Source of the DNA: Pseudomonadota bacterium | GTDB lineage: Bacteria > Myxococcota_A > UBA796 > CAJQPC01 | Reading direction: 5' to 3' | DNA length: 64,000 nt | Assembly (NCBI GenBank): GCA_024228935.1 | Contig: JAAESX010000290.1 | Span: 1 to 64,000, forward strand | Shown here: positions 1 through 8,133 of the stretch, in pieces | Layout: every line of letters begins with the position of its first letter | Numbering within the stretch: position 1 is the stretch's first letter | The notes under the pieces: model-generated | Database searches by the model: none | Told to the model about the DNA's origin: nothing | Seen by the model: the letters and a program-made list of their open reading frames with translations, nothing else | Made by a program: the position numbers and the translations under genes

Positions 1-651
1 CAACACCCCCCTCTGCCACCCCCCATGCCCATGCTCGGCCTCGACGTTGAGATACCGCGCATCCCGCAGCACGAAGCTCAGCGACCCATCGTCCTCGAGC
101 GACGGGTTCTGCAGCACCACGCTGATCCCGGCCTCCTTCAGCGCCGTGAAGTCCTCCTCGCGGGTGACCAGCACGAAGTCGTCCACGTCCTGGTCCGGCT
201 CCCGGTGCATCCGACGAGCCGCCTCGCTGTTCCGATAGGTCAGGACGGACAGGTCCTTCGGGTCCGGCGGCGTTCCCGCGTCCCAGTTGTTGTGCAGCGC
301 GATGGTCGTCGTGCACCCCTCGAGCGCCGTCATCACCTGGGCCGCGAACGCCTCGACCGCCGCCAGCTCGTCCTCGGTGGGCAGGCGCTCTGACCAGGTC
401 TGCGCCGACGCCTCGATCCCTCGACGGGTGAACATCCGGTTCGGGTCCAGCGACAGCTCGCCGAAGGTGACGAGGCGCTCGCCGTCCTCCTCGATCGCGA
501 TGAACCGCACGTCTCCGGCCTTCGAGCGCACATGGCCCGCATGGAATGCCGTGGACTCGTTCTCGTGCAGCGAGACCAGGCAGGTCGAGCCCGACCCCGC
601 CGTCACCAGTGTCGGCTCGGCACCGACCAGCCCGATCAGCGCGAGTACCAC
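1..651 (-). CDS. Secreted protein of unknown function, 3'-truncated by window edge
   Basis: I read this frame by hand; it stays open to the window edge, so the C-terminus is missing. The GTG start at 651 gives a short hydrophobic leader (VVLALIGLVGA) with a plausible cleavage site, so the product is probably exported. The body contains a run that recalls an uncharacterised secreted family I know only by pattern: ALHNN near residue 121, then DDFVLVT, then VVLQ followed by DDGSLS, then YLNVEAEHGHG. The clustered His, Asp and Glu could form a metal or catalytic site, but I cannot name the reaction. It overlaps the upstream lipoprotein gene (636-1013) by 16 nt, so the two are probably translationally coupled in one minus-strand operon. 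Confidence 0.6.
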   Translation of the reverse strand, partial: MVLALIGLVGAEPTLVTAGSGSTCLVSLHENESTAFHAGHVRSKAGDVRFIAIEEDGERLVTFGELSLDPNRMFTRRGIEASAQTWSERLPTEDELAAVEAFAAQVMTALEGCTTTIALHNNWDAGTPPDPKDLSVLTYRNSEAARRMHREPDQDVDDFVLVTREEDFTALKEAGISVVLQNPSLEDDGSLSFVLRDARYLNVEAEHGHGGWQRGVL

Positions 652-1013
652 TGCACCACCACTCCCTGGTCCGAGGCGATCACGAAGTTCGCGTCCCACA
701 TCGGCGTGGTCAGCGAGGTCGTGTCGTACCGGTCCCCTGGCAACGAGTCGGGCAGACCCAGCTTCTCGGCGAGCACCGGATCGACGAGCACCGCCCGGTC
801 ACCCGTCCGCTCCAGCCCGCTCGTGTCCGCGCCCTGGAACACCGCAACCACGACGAGATCCGTCGGCCCCAGCCCCGGCGAACCCAGCGGCCGTCCCGCC
901 CACCGGACGTCCTCCCAGCCCTCGGGCACCGCCACGTTCCGGACCAGAGCGGCCCGGTCCGTCTTCACCTCGATCGGCGGCTCCTCGAAGCAGGCCAGCA
1001 GGAAGAGGATCAC
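636..1013 (-). CDS. Small lipoprotein, unknown function
   Basis: The 125-residue product starts with GTG at 1013, whose last two bases with the next base form the TGA stop of the upstream gene (GTGA overlap). The leader is extremely short: (M)ILFLLAC, then the acidic mature start FEEPP. The lipobox LLAC fits signal-peptidase II processing, but there is no basic residue before it. I recognise no domain in the mature part. Its position between two other exported products suggests a three-gene cell-envelope operon running 1336 to <1. Confidence 0.65.
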   Translation of the reverse strand: MILFLLACFEEPPIEVKTDRAALVRNVAVPEGWEDVRWAGRPLGSPGLGPTDLVVVAVFQGADTSGLERTGDRAVLVDPVLAEKLGLPDSLPGDRYDTTSLTTPMWDANFVIASDQGVVVQWYSR

Positions 1014-1336
1014 TTCTCCACCAGGTCCCAGCTGTTCACCCGCCCGTTCAGCACCACGACCTTCAGGACATGGTCCTCGGTCCGCCACTTCCAGACGTCC
1101 TGGGACGTGCTCTTCTCGCGCACCGTGTACTCGCAGCGGATGAGCCCGGACAGCTCGGGCGTGTCCATCCCGGACCGCAGCTTCTCGGGGTACCGGTCGA
1201 GCCGATCGCAGGCCACGCCGTCCCAGGTCTTCACGTGCAGGTCGTCGTACCAGGCCTCCTGAAGGACCTCGACGTGGATGCAGCCGGCCAGCATGAGGGT
1301 GAGCATGTCCCGCAGACGGTAGCGCGACCCCGCCAT
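1010..1336 (-). CDS. Small lipoprotein, unknown function
   Basis: The product is up to 108 residues. With the start at 1336 the leader is MAGSRYRLRDMLTLMLAGC, with a basic n-region and an LAGC lipobox. A second ATG at 1306 would give the very short MLTLMLAGC leader that is common elsewhere in this window; the sequence alone does not decide between them. Using 1306 would leave more room for a promoter between this gene and the divergent ankyrin-like gene. The mature part has no domain I recognise. Its TGA overlaps the GTG of the next gene, so the two are probably co-translated. Confidence 0.65.
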   Translation of the reverse strand: MAGSRYRLRDMLTLMLAGCIHVEVLQEAWYDDLHVKTWDGVACDRLDRYPEKLRSGMDTPELSGLIRCEYTVREKSTSQDVWKWRTEDHVLKVVVLNGRVNSWDLVEK

Positions 1337-1347
1337 TCAGACGGACA

Positions 1348-2011
1348 ATGACGCTGTACTCCCACTCGTCCTGTTCAGCGCGGCCCACGCCGAGATGCCG
1401 CGAGACCGGCTGTGCTGGGAGACGCGCTTCGGCCAGCCGACCGAGGCCGAGGTCGCCGAGCTGATCGACCTGGGCGACCCGCTGGACGAGCTCTGCAACG
1501 GCGCCATCTCCAGCAGCACGCTCGACCTGATCGACGGCAAGAAGGCCAGGTCCGCGTCGACGACGAAGAAGATCACCGCGGCCCACGTCGTCTTCCCGCG
1601 TGGCACGGGGACGCCAAGGCCGTCGCGTTCCTGTTGGCGCACGGAGCCTCGGTCGAGGTGGGCGACCCCGTCTTCGAGACGCTTCGGAAGCGCGAGCGGG
1701 AGCCGGTTCGCGTCGACGCACTGCGGCTGTTGCTCGAGGCTGGAGCGCCGATCTCGGCCGACACCGAGACGTGGACGGAGACGTGGTTCGGGTGCGGGGA
1801 GCCCTCGCTGTTGTTGGTTCGAGCGGGGCTCGAGGTCACCGAGGATCGCCTGCGCGACACCATGTGGATGTGTGATGCGGAGACGTTCGAGGAGATCGCG
1901 TCGAAGGCCTCGCCGAAGACGAAGCGGCGGACGTGGCTGCGGGCGAGGAAGAGCCCAAACAGACCGGCGCTGTGGGCGTTGATGCGGGAGAGCCGCTCCG
2001 GGGGAGAGTGA
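1348..2011 (+). pseudogene. Ankyrin-repeat-like secreted protein, frameshifted
   Basis: Two plus-strand frames carry parts of one protein. The first (through about 1595) reads EVAELIDLGDPLDELCNGAIS. The second (from about 1598) reads GDAKAVAFLLAHGASVEVGD and then ALRLLLEAGAPIS, typical ankyrin-repeat helices, followed by a Cys-containing tail to the stop at 2009-2011. The join lies in the CCC run at 1595-1597, where one missing C would restore the frame. At the 5' end, ATG ACG CTG at 1348 is followed, one base out of frame, by LPLVLFSAAHA, an excellent signal peptide, so a second indel near 1357 is likely. Ankyrin repeats usually mediate protein binding. This is either a true pseudogene or a gene with two sequence errors. 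Confidence 0.6.
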
Positions 2012-2028
2012 GGGGGGGCGGAGGACTA

Positions 2029-2130
2029 CGTCGCTCACTACGCACAAGTCCCGGGCTGACCGGCAGCCTCCGAGAACTGCGTCGCTCACTGCGCACAAGT
2101 CCCGGGCTGACCGGCAGCCTCCGAGAACTG
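2029..2130. repeat. Two tandem 51-bp repeat units (family copy 1)
   Basis: Units at 2029-2079 and 2080-2130 are nearly identical; a partial third unit continues into the stop codon of the minus gene at 2133. Each unit contains, on the minus strand, GGCTG-ccggt-CAGCC, which can fold into a short hairpin. The array sits between the convergent ends of the ankyrin-like gene (stop 2011) and the gene ending at 2133. The same unit, in diverged form and opposite orientation, recurs at 18541-18631, also between convergent genes. A terminator or REP-like role is inferred from position and hairpin only. Confidence 0.75.
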
Positions 2131-2132
2131 CG

Positions 2133-3398
2133 TCACTTCCGCCGCTCGAACCAGCTCAGCTCCTCGAGCCCCGGCCCCGCCAGCCGACCGTCGGCGTCCC
2201 GAACCAGCTCCGCCGAAGGCAGCTCCGGCACCCGAGCTAATGGGCCCGTCGGTCGCTCGACCTGCTGGCCCTGGAGCACCGAGCGCACCCACGACGCTTC
2301 GGCATCGACGTGGTCTGCGATGAACGCCACCTCGTCCTCGCCGCCACGCAGCAGCCAGGCGTACGCAGCCAGATCGACCGCCGGCCCGAGGCTCCCTTCG
2401 TCCGCTGCGACCCGCGCCTCGGTCAGGAACCGCTCGGCCCGTTCATCCGCAGCCAGCGAAGCCAGCCGACGGGACGTCTTGTCGACGCTCTCCCACGCCC
2501 CCTCCAGCGACGCCGCCTCGGCCGCCGGGACATCCAGCACGACCTGCTCCGAGCTGGTCTGGTAGGCGATGGTCGTCGACACGTGACGCACCGTGATCGG
2601 CGACGTCTCCGAGCCGCCATCCCAGCGCGCGATGAGCGTGCCGCCGATGGAGCGGCTGACCGCGACCTTGGTGACCTCGACGCCCAGCTCGTCGTCCATC
2701 GCTCGCGACTCGCTCTTCTGCGTCGAGCACCGCCCCGAGAGCCGCACCTCGACGTCCGTCCGGTCCTTCGGCGTCCGGTCCTGGTCCCAGGGCTGCAGCA
2801 TGGCGCAGCGACCCACATCGACCCGAACCGGGACCGTGAACTCCAGAGGCACGTCCGACCCCGTTCCGGCGCCGACCCGCTCGCCCACCGCATGCAGGAA
2901 CCAGCTGTCCAGAAGCGCCACCGTGTCGCCGTACAGCGCATCCGTCGGGCGCGACTCGAGCAGCCGGCGCTCCAGCGTGACGGGATCCTCGGGCAGGGCA
3001 GCCAGCGCGCGGGACACCTCGACCACGCTCTCCTCGGACAGGCCCAGCCGCTCCCGGTCGTTCAGCAGACCGGACACCTGGTTCCGGGCCGCGAGCTCGA
3101 CGACCGCCTCGTGTCGAGCCGCCTTCAGCTCCTCGGCCACCTGATCCGAGTACGGAAAGCCGGCGCGATCCGCCTCGATCCCCACCGACAGCGCCAGAAC
3201 GTCCCACGCATCGCCGACCAACGCCGACCGGACAGCTCCGTCCGCCGCTTCGGTCAGCTCGGCCGTGCACGTGCTGTCCGCGCACTCGGCCCCCTGAAGC
3301 TGGACCATCGCCGCTGCGTGCTCGCCGCGCTCGAGCAAGCGTCGGCCATGGTCCTCGAGGGGCTCATCCGCCCAGGCCGCCGCGATGAAGAACCACAT
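2133..3398 (-). CDS. Secreted helical protein of unknown function
   Basis: The 421-residue product has a very short signal peptide, MWFFIAAAWA then DEP, suggesting periplasmic or extracellular location. The mature N-terminal half is Ala/Glu/Leu-rich and probably helical, starting with an EDHGRRLLERGEHAAAMVQLQ segment of TPR-like flavour and containing Cys residues near 40-45. The middle (about 190-280) looks beta-rich, with ARWDGGSETSPITVRHVSTT. The C-terminal part is helical again. No catalytic motif is visible and I do not recognise the family. It faces the ankyrin-like gene convergently across the 51-bp repeats and follows the gene ending at 3414 by 15 bp, so the two may form an operon. 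Confidence 0.7.
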   Translation of the reverse strand: MWFFIAAAWADEPLEDHGRRLLERGEHAAAMVQLQGAECADSTCTAELTEAADGAVRSALVGDAWDVLALSVGIEADRAGFPYSDQVAEELKAARHEAVVELAARNQVSGLLNDRERLGLSEESVVEVSRALAALPEDPVTLERRLLESRPTDALYGDTVALLDSWFLHAVGERVGAGTGSDVPLEFTVPVRVDVGRCAMLQPWDQDRTPKDRTDVEVRLSGRCSTQKSESRAMDDELGVEVTKVAVSRSIGGTLIARWDGGSETSPITVRHVSTTIAYQTSSEQVVLDVPAAEAASLEGAWESVDKTSRRLASLAADERAERFLTEARVAADEGSLGPAVDLAAYAWLLRGGEDEVAFIADHVDAEASWVRSVLQGQQVERPTGPLARVPELPSAELVRDADGRLAGPGLEELSWFERRK

Positions 3399-3413
3399 GG
3401 CCGGCGTTCTACA

Positions 3414-4085
3414 TCACTCGAAGTCGGCCGCGAAGACCTTGTAGTAGTGCTCGGTGCGCAAGACGGCTCGATCGCCGAGCTCGGTCAGGCAGCTGCGGCC
3501 TGGGACGGCGCAGTTGTCGCCGGACACCAGCGCCATGTCCTCGTCGACCTCGAGGATCCAGGCCCACCCGATCTCGCGCGTGCTGTCGACCCCGATGTGG
3601 GCGCCGTGCAGGAACGGCTCGTAGTCATCGTCCCAGGCATCGCCGAACACGTCGACAAGGTCCTTCTCTAGGTCGGGCGTCAGGGGCTCGACGCCTACGA
3701 TCAGCCGATCGACGTCGCTCGTCGGGTCGAGGTTCGAGGCCGCGAAGCAGTCCCCGTCCCGGTACGTGAGCGCGAGCGTCCAGCGGTGCCCATCCGCCAC
3801 CTGATCGGCGACGTCGTAGTGCCCGGTGCAGCCCGGGTCGTCCTCGCCCGGCGCGTAGAAGTCGACCGACAGCGTCAGGGGTCCCGCCGCGTGGTCGACG
3901 AGCTGGCCGTCCCGGACCCCCGCGTCGAGGCGCGTGGTGAACAGGAACCACTCGCCGACGTCGGTATCGGAGTCCGCGTCGGTGTCGGCGTCGGTGTCCG
4001 CATCCGAGTCGGCGTCGGTGTCCGTGTCGGACTCGAGCACCGAGTCGGTGGGCGCGGCGGTGCAGGCGAGGAGCAGCGTCATCAC
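3414..4085 (-). CDS. Lipoprotein with Asp/Thr/Ser repeat linker
   Basis: The 223-residue product starts MMTLLLAC: a five-residue hydrophobic core leading straight into the lipobox Cys with no charged n-region. Mature residues about 15-42 are an almost pure Asp/Thr/Ala/Ser repeat (TDADSDADTD pattern) that would act as a flexible, highly acidic tether. The rest is a compact globular domain with Cys residues (DDPGCTGHYDV, DGDCFAAS, NCAVPGRSC) that probably form disulphides outside the cytoplasm. I recognise no fold by name. It lies 15 bp upstream of the secreted protein at 2133-3398 and downstream of a 278-bp intergenic region that probably holds its promoter. Confidence 0.75.
   Translation of the reverse strand: MMTLLLACTAAPTDSVLESDTDTDADSDADTDADTDADSDTDVGEWFLFTTRLDAGVRDGQLVDHAAGPLTLSVDFYAPGEDDPGCTGHYDVADQVADGHRWTLALTYRDGDCFAASNLDPTSDVDRLIVGVEPLTPDLEKDLVDVFGDAWDDDYEPFLHGAHIGVDSTREIGWAWILEVDEDMALVSGDNCAVPGRSCLTELGDRAVLRTEHYYKVFAADFE
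3958..4032. repeat. Coding microsatellite (Asp/Ser/Thr/Ala codons)
   Basis: This stretch is built from degenerate GTCGGC/GTCGGT/GTCCGC hexamer-like units on the plus strand. On the minus strand it encodes the acidic tether of the lipoprotein at 3414-4085. Slippage here could change tether length without changing frame when whole triplets are gained or lost. Confidence 0.7.
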
Positions 4086-4363
4086 GGCAGTCTACCGAGC
4101 CTCAGGGGCTCGCTGAGCAGCTGGACCAGGCTCTTCTCGGGGAGGAGACGGCACTCGACGGTGGGCCGACGGTAGGTCACACAGCGGCGTCAGACCGCTC
4201 CAGCCGTCTCAGCTCGCCTTCTCACCGTCACGAGGGGACTTGAGACGGCTGGGGCAGTCTCAACTCCCACTGTCACGCTCCTCCCCGCCGCCCCCCTCCC
4301 GGCGACCGGGCGAGATCCGCCCGACCGCCTCAACTCACGTCCTCACGCTGAGAAGCTGACCGC
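4086..4363. other. Intergenic region with inverted repeat and short direct repeats
   Basis: This is the longest gene-free stretch in the window (278 bp). No ORF here looks real. It contains the perfect inverted repeat at 4200-4252 and three loosely similar pyrimidine-rich stretches containing CTCA(A/G)CTC, near 4208, 4259 and 4329. It separates the amidase gene (stop at 4364) from the lipoprotein gene (start 4085), so it should hold the terminator of the first and the promoter of the second. Confidence 0.5.
4200..4252. terminator. 12-bp perfect inverted repeat, possible terminator
   Basis: The left arm CCAGCCGTCTCA (4200-4211) and the right arm TGAGACGGCTGG (4241-4252) are perfectly complementary, separated by 29 nt. 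It lies about 110 bp beyond the stop of the amidase gene, which is read from right to left. There is no clear T-run, so a Rho-independent terminator in the classic sense is doubtful; a protein-binding site or a Rho-associated structure is also possible. Confidence 0.4.
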
Positions 4364-6097
4364 TCAGTTCTCGAACCAGAAGTAGTTCAGACCGGTCCAC
4401 TCGGTCGTCGTGCCGCCCACGCCGCGCACCGACCACGCGTAGTACGTGTCGTCCACGGCCGGCCAGAACTGCTTGGAATCACTCGACGTCGAGTAGCTGT
4501 AGTAGTGGTTCCAGTCGTAGCCATCGTGCCAGTAGATCTGGACTTCGTAGCTGCTGCTGGACCCGTCCCAGGTCATCGTCACGTCGGGGCCGTAGACCGT
4601 CTCCCAGCCCGTGGGCTCCATGTTCGTCGGCACGCCGCCGGGCGAACTGGAGCCACCGGAGCCGCCGCCCGATCCGCTCGACGCCGTCAGCGCGACCGAG
4701 CCCCAGTTCATGCCCGAGGCCAGGCTCTTCGTGCTGCTCTCGCTGCCGTACCCACTGGCCGAGATGACCAGGTCGACGTTCCCGTCGCTCATGCCCTCGA
4801 GCACGTAGAGCCCGTCCGCGTCCGTCAGCGTCGTCCAGCCGTTGCTCAGCGAGACCGTCGCGCCCGCCACGCCCGCCGAGGCGTCGTAGATGGAGCCTTC
4901 CCGCACGTACCCGATGAGGTCGGCGCTCCCGGTCGAGCCCGCCGAGCCACCCGAGCCACCCGAGCCGGAGCCACCACCGGAGCCGCCGCCGGACCCGCCG
5001 CCGGACCCGCCACTGCGAGCCGCGACCTCGTCCATCAGCCGGTCCCAGTCGAAGCCGGTGCCGGGGTCGGTGTGGCAGCCGGCGCCGCCGCCGCCGCTGT
5101 AGGCGCAGCCGGGGACCTCCATGTGCCCGATGATGTGGCCCCGGTCCAAGGTCACGCCCTGCCGGTCGCTGATGTCGACGATCAGGTCCGCCAAGCTGGC
5201 GTACATCGCGGACGTGTACCAGGTGCCGGGGCTGTCGATGTAGCCCTCGAGTTCGATGCCGACCGACCGCCAGTTCGTGCTGCTGTGGCCGGCGTGCCAG
5301 GCGTTGTCCTCTTCCCAGACCATCTGGGTGACCTCACCATCCGAGGACCGGATGACGTAGTGGGCGGACGCGCTCGCGCTCGAGTTCTGGAACCAGTTGT
5401 AGGTGCCGCTGTAGCTGCCCTGGGCGGTGTGCACGACGATCATGTCGATGTCGCTGCTGCCACGGCTGCCGTTCGTGTAGTTGCTCGTCGAGGCGGCCAC
5501 GAAGTTGGCGTTGCCGGCGTAGTCGCCCGTGCTCCCACGCCAGTCGAGGTCGAGCGCCGGGGTGTCGAGCTGGCGCGACTCGACGTAGAGCCACGAGCCG
5601 TCGGGGGCCTCGACGTCGAGGCCACCCTCGATGTTCCGGTAGACCTGACGGGCGAACGACAGCCGCGCGCCGCCGTCCTCGCTGCCGCTGTACCAGGCGA
5701 CGACCTCGACCCAGTCGCCGATCATGACGAGCTCGGTCCCGGTCTCGCGCTCGAAGTCGTCGGCTGCGGCGCGGAGCTCGGCCGCGGCACCCAGGATGTT
5801 CATCTCCTGGTCGCGCATGAGCACGGTGGGCTCGCTACCGATCCGCTCGGCGGCTCGGTCGAGCGACGGCCCGTACCCGGTCTCGCCGCCAGGCAGGTCC
5901 ATGACGCCGAAGCCGCCGGCGATGGAGGGCTCGCCGCCGCGCTCGTCGAAGCGGGTGAGCGCGTAGCTCATCGAGACGAGCAGGTCGCGGGGGACGTCGT
6001 AGGCCTTGGCCGCGGCGTCGAAGGACTCGTCGAGGGCCAGGGCCTCGGAGTCGACATCGCCAGAGGTGGCGCAGGCGAGAACGAACAGAAACGGCAT
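4364..6097 (-). CDS. Multidomain peptidoglycan amidase lipoprotein (Amidase_2 family)
   Basis: The 577-residue product has the short leader MPFLFVLAC. Residues about 28-150 resemble the helical lytic-transglycosylase-like region found N-terminal to some amidases (AAKAYDVPRDLLVSMSYALTRFD, then GGFGVMDL). Residues about 220-345 are an N-acetylmuramoyl-L-alanine amidase/PGRP domain: VVHTAQG supplies the first zinc His, HIIGHMEVPG the second, and CHTDPG fits the C-terminal ligand region. A Gly/Ser-rich linker (about 362-392) leads to a carboxypeptidase-regulatory-like beta domain (GATVSLSNGWTTLTDADGLY) and then, after a second Ser/Gly linker, a fibronectin-like C-terminal domain rich in Tyr and Trp. 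The expected reaction is cleavage of the MurNAc-L-Ala bond in cell wall, of prey or of self. It is divergent from the lipoprotein gene at 6190. Confidence 0.85.
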   Translation of the reverse strand: MPFLFVLACATSGDVDSEALALDESFDAAAKAYDVPRDLLVSMSYALTRFDERGGEPSIAGGFGVMDLPGGETGYGPSLDRAAERIGSEPTVLMRDQEMNILGAAAELRAAADDFERETGTELVMIGDWVEVVAWYSGSEDGGARLSFARQVYRNIEGGLDVEAPDGSWLYVESRQLDTPALDLDWRGSTGDYAGNANFVAASTSNYTNGSRGSSDIDMIVVHTAQGSYSGTYNWFQNSSASASAHYVIRSSDGEVTQMVWEEDNAWHAGHSSTNWRSVGIELEGYIDSPGTWYTSAMYASLADLIVDISDRQGVTLDRGHIIGHMEVPGCAYSGGGGAGCHTDPGTGFDWDRLMDEVAARSGGSGGGSGGGSGGGSGSGGSGGSAGSTGSADLIGYVREGSIYDASAGVAGATVSLSNGWTTLTDADGLYVLEGMSDGNVDLVISASGYGSESSTKSLASGMNWGSVALTASSGSGGGSGGSSSPGGVPTNMEPTGWETVYGPDVTMTWDGSSSSYEVQIYWHDGYDWNHYYSYSTSSDSKQFWPAVDDTYYAWSVRGVGGTTTEWTGLNYFWFEN

Positions 6098-6189
6098 CGG
6101 GGAGCTCCAGGGGGCGCTGGTGGTGGTCAGCGGTGGAGCCCAGACCTCTCCGAAGAGTCGATGCCGGCTTGGGCGTCGGGAGTATACAA

Positions 6190-6642
6190 ATGCGGCGATC
6201 CCGCGCTGGAGGTTTCGTGTTCTTTCTGCTGGCGTGCCTCGGCGAGGTGCCCGACTCGTCGACGCCGGAATCCACTCCGGACAGCCCGGTCGACAGCGAG
6301 CCCGCCGTCTTCTGGCAGCTCTCGATCACGGGCGACGACTACCCGCACATCGGGCAGCAGCTCGGGCTCAACGTCATCCGGACCGACACCGACGAGCTCG
6401 TGGCGCAAGAGTTCCTGGTCTTCGCCGACAACACGTTCTCGCTCGAGCTCGGCGCCATCCTGGCCGACGGGGTCGAGCACCACATCGACTGGTACGCGGA
6501 CGCCGACGACAGCGAGAGCTGCTCGGACGACGACCACGCCTGGACGTGGGCGATGTTGGCCGCGACCGAGGACGTCAACCTGGCGCTGCCCCACGTGAAC
6601 GGGCGCCCCTTCGACATCGACAACGCCTGCAGCCACTTCTGA
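6190..6642 (+). CDS. Lipoprotein, unknown function
   Basis: The 150-residue product starts at ATG 6190, preceded by GGGAG at 6178-6182. The leader MRRSRAGGFVFFLLAC is one of the few conventional lipoprotein leaders here, with three Arg and an LLAC lipobox. A Ser/Thr/Pro/Asp tether follows (DSSTPESTPDSPVDSEP), then a small beta-rich domain with two late Cys (ESCSDDDH, NACSHF). I do not recognise the fold. Its TGA overlaps the ATG of the DUF6940 gene (TGATG), indicating coupled translation with two cytoplasmic-type proteins downstream. Confidence 0.7.
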   Translation: MRRSRAGGFVFFLLACLGEVPDSSTPESTPDSPVDSEPAVFWQLSITGDDYPHIGQQLGLNVIRTDTDELVAQEFLVFADNTFSLELGAILADGVEHHIDWYADADDSESCSDDDHAWTWAMLAATEDVNLALPHVNGRPFDIDNACSHF

Positions 6643-7136
6643 TGGAGCACCGCCTCGACATGGACTGGGCCGAGTTCGCTCAGCAGCTCCAGACGAACGG
6701 CGTCCTCCGCGCTGCCCTGACCGACCGGCTTCGTGGCGAGCCCGCCCTCTGGGAGTGCGCGCCAAGGTTCTCTCCGCAGGACGAGGTCCGCTTCGTCGTC
6801 CTCCCGTCGAGCGCGGTCGCGAGCCTGTCGCCCGACCCATCGGCATTCCGCGGCCACTTCGGAGCCTCCCCGGTCGCCTCGTTCTGGAACCTGGGTGGGG
6901 ACACGCGCCTGGTCGCCCCCGCCCCGTTCGGCGCGTACCCGCACCTCCAGGCGTTCCTGGAGCGAGCCTCGCTCCACACCGTCGACGAGCTCTGGAAGCA
7001 GATCGGTCGCGAGATCCTCGCCTGGGAGGGCCCGCTCTACCTCTCGACCCATGGACTGGGCGTCCCGTGGCTCCACGTCCGACTCGATCCGCGGCCGAAG
7101 TACTACCGCCACGCACCCTACCGAGCGATGGCGTGA
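6642..7136 (+). CDS. DUF6940-family protein
   Basis: The 164-residue protein is read in the frame opened by ATG 6642, which shares one base with the preceding TGA. It has no signal peptide. The pattern FWNLGGDTRLVAPAPFGAYPHLQAF and, near the C-terminus, LYLSTHGLGVPWLHVRLDPRPKYYRHAPYR matches what I remember of DUF6940, a small family of unknown function. An early WECAPRFSPQDEVRFVVL segment also fits. Its TGA overlaps the GTG of the next gene (GTGA), making a tight three-gene unit. Function is unknown. Confidence 0.75.
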   Translation: MEHRLDMDWAEFAQQLQTNGVLRAALTDRLRGEPALWECAPRFSPQDEVRFVVLPSSAVASLSPDPSAFRGHFGASPVASFWNLGGDTRLVAPAPFGAYPHLQAFLERASLHTVDELWKQIGREILAWEGPLYLSTHGLGVPWLHVRLDPRPKYYRHAPYRAMA

Positions 7137-7702
7137 ACGAACTCCTCGCCCGCGTCCGCGCCTGCCGCCTGTGCGAGGACCAGCTCGAGCCCCGGCCCGT
7201 CCTGCGCCTCAGCCCGACCTCCCGCGTCCTGGTCATCGGCCAGGCCCCGGGGACCAAGGTGCACGCCTCGGGCATCCCCTGGGACGACGCCAGCGGCGAC
7301 CACCTGCTCGAGTGGCTCGGCGTCACGCGCGAGCAGTTCGACGACCCCGCGCTGTTCGGCATCCTTCCGATGGCGTTCTGCTACCCGGGCAAAGGCCAGG
7401 GCGGGGACGCGCCACCGCCGCCGATCTGCCACGCGACCTGGCATGGGGAGCTGACCTCGAGGTTCGAGCAGCCTGCTCTCACCTTGCTGATCGGCCAGTA
7501 CGCCCAGGCCGCCTATCTGGGTTCTCGGCGCAAGAGGACGCTCACTCTGACGGTGCAGGCGCATGCGGAGTACAACGAGTTCCCACTCCCGCATCCGTCC
7601 TGGCGGTCCAAGATCTGGATGAAGAAGAACCCCTGGTTCGGCGACGAGGTGCTGCCGCTCCTACGCGACCAGGTGGCCGCGGCGTGTCAGGGAGACTCCT
7701 GA
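7133..7702 (+). CDS. Uracil-DNA-glycosylase superfamily protein
   Basis: The 189-residue protein starts with GTG 7133, overlapping the previous stop. Residues about 8-11 give CRLC, then VLVIGQAPGTKVHASGIPWDDASGD provides the family's motif-1 region (GQAPG). LTLLIGQYAQAAYLG and FPLPHPSWRSKIW give the later strand and the HPS motif. This branch of the superfamily, with the GQAPGTKVHASG signature, is widespread but poorly characterised. It could act on damaged DNA bases, but the water-activating Asp of classical enzymes is not obvious, so activity is uncertain. Only two Cys of the possible iron-sulfur set are visible near the N-terminus. Confidence 0.8.
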   Translation: MNELLARVRACRLCEDQLEPRPVLRLSPTSRVLVIGQAPGTKVHASGIPWDDASGDHLLEWLGVTREQFDDPALFGILPMAFCYPGKGQGGDAPPPPICHATWHGELTSRFEQPALTLLIGQYAQAAYLGSRRKRTLTLTVQAHAEYNEFPLPHPSWRSKIWMKKNPWFGDEVLPLLRDQVAAACQGDS

Positions 7703-7736
7703 GGGCAGGAGTCCGAACGGGCGAGCCAGAGCCAGA

Positions 7737-8114
7737 TCATCGGTGCTGATCGATCAGGATGGCGCTCCCATCGGGATCCACGAGCCGGATGTGCGCCGGA
7801 CCGCTCGGACCCTTCTCCGCCGTGTTGGACTCGACGGGCTCGATGCCCTGGGCCTTCAGCGACGCCTCGATCTCCGGCACGTCCGTCCAGTCGCCCTCGA
7901 CGAAGCCGCCGACCTCGAGGCCGGGCGTGAACGTCATGATGTTGCCCTCGAACATCCCGCAGAACAGCCCGATGACCTTCTGCCCGTTCACCAGGATCAG
8001 CCAGCCCTGATCAGCGTCTCCGCCCATCTGGGTGAAGCCCAGCTTCTCGTAGAAGGCCTTCGAGACCGCCAGGTCCTTCACGGACAGGCTGACCGACATC
8101 GCTCCAAGGTCCAT
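7737..8114 (-). CDS. VOC (glyoxalase/bleomycin-resistance-like) family protein
   Basis: The 125-residue protein starts at ATG 8114. It has the vicinal-oxygen-chelate pattern: SVSLSVKDLAVSKAFYEKLGF at the start, GWLILVNGQKVIGLF in the middle and IRLVDPDGSAILIDQHR at the end. Such single-domain members bind metal through His/Glu ligands and act on small substrates or as binding proteins. The canonical N-terminal metal His is replaced by Ser/Val here, so it may be a non-enzymatic VOC member of the PhnB/YwnK kind. It follows the FG-GAP lipoprotein gene by 19 bp on the same strand. Confidence 0.8.
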   Translation of the reverse strand: MDLGAMSVSLSVKDLAVSKAFYEKLGFTQMGGDADQGWLILVNGQKVIGLFCGMFEGNIMTFTPGLEVGGFVEGDWTDVPEIEASLKAQGIEPVESNTAEKGPSGPAHIRLVDPDGSAILIDQHR

Positions 8115-8133
8115 GCTCACTCCCAGGGTCGCG

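Noticed and set aside
287..1351. Long plus-strand open frame (354 codons) opposite the first three minus genes
   Set aside because: Its translation is Pro/Arg/Ser-rich low-complexity sequence typical of antisense shadows in G+C-rich DNA, while the minus frames carry export signals and coherent domains with coupled starts.
3958..4032. CRISPR-like or intergenic tandem repeat
   Set aside because: The repeat is inside a coding frame, has no spacers, and simply encodes the acidic tether of a lipoprotein.
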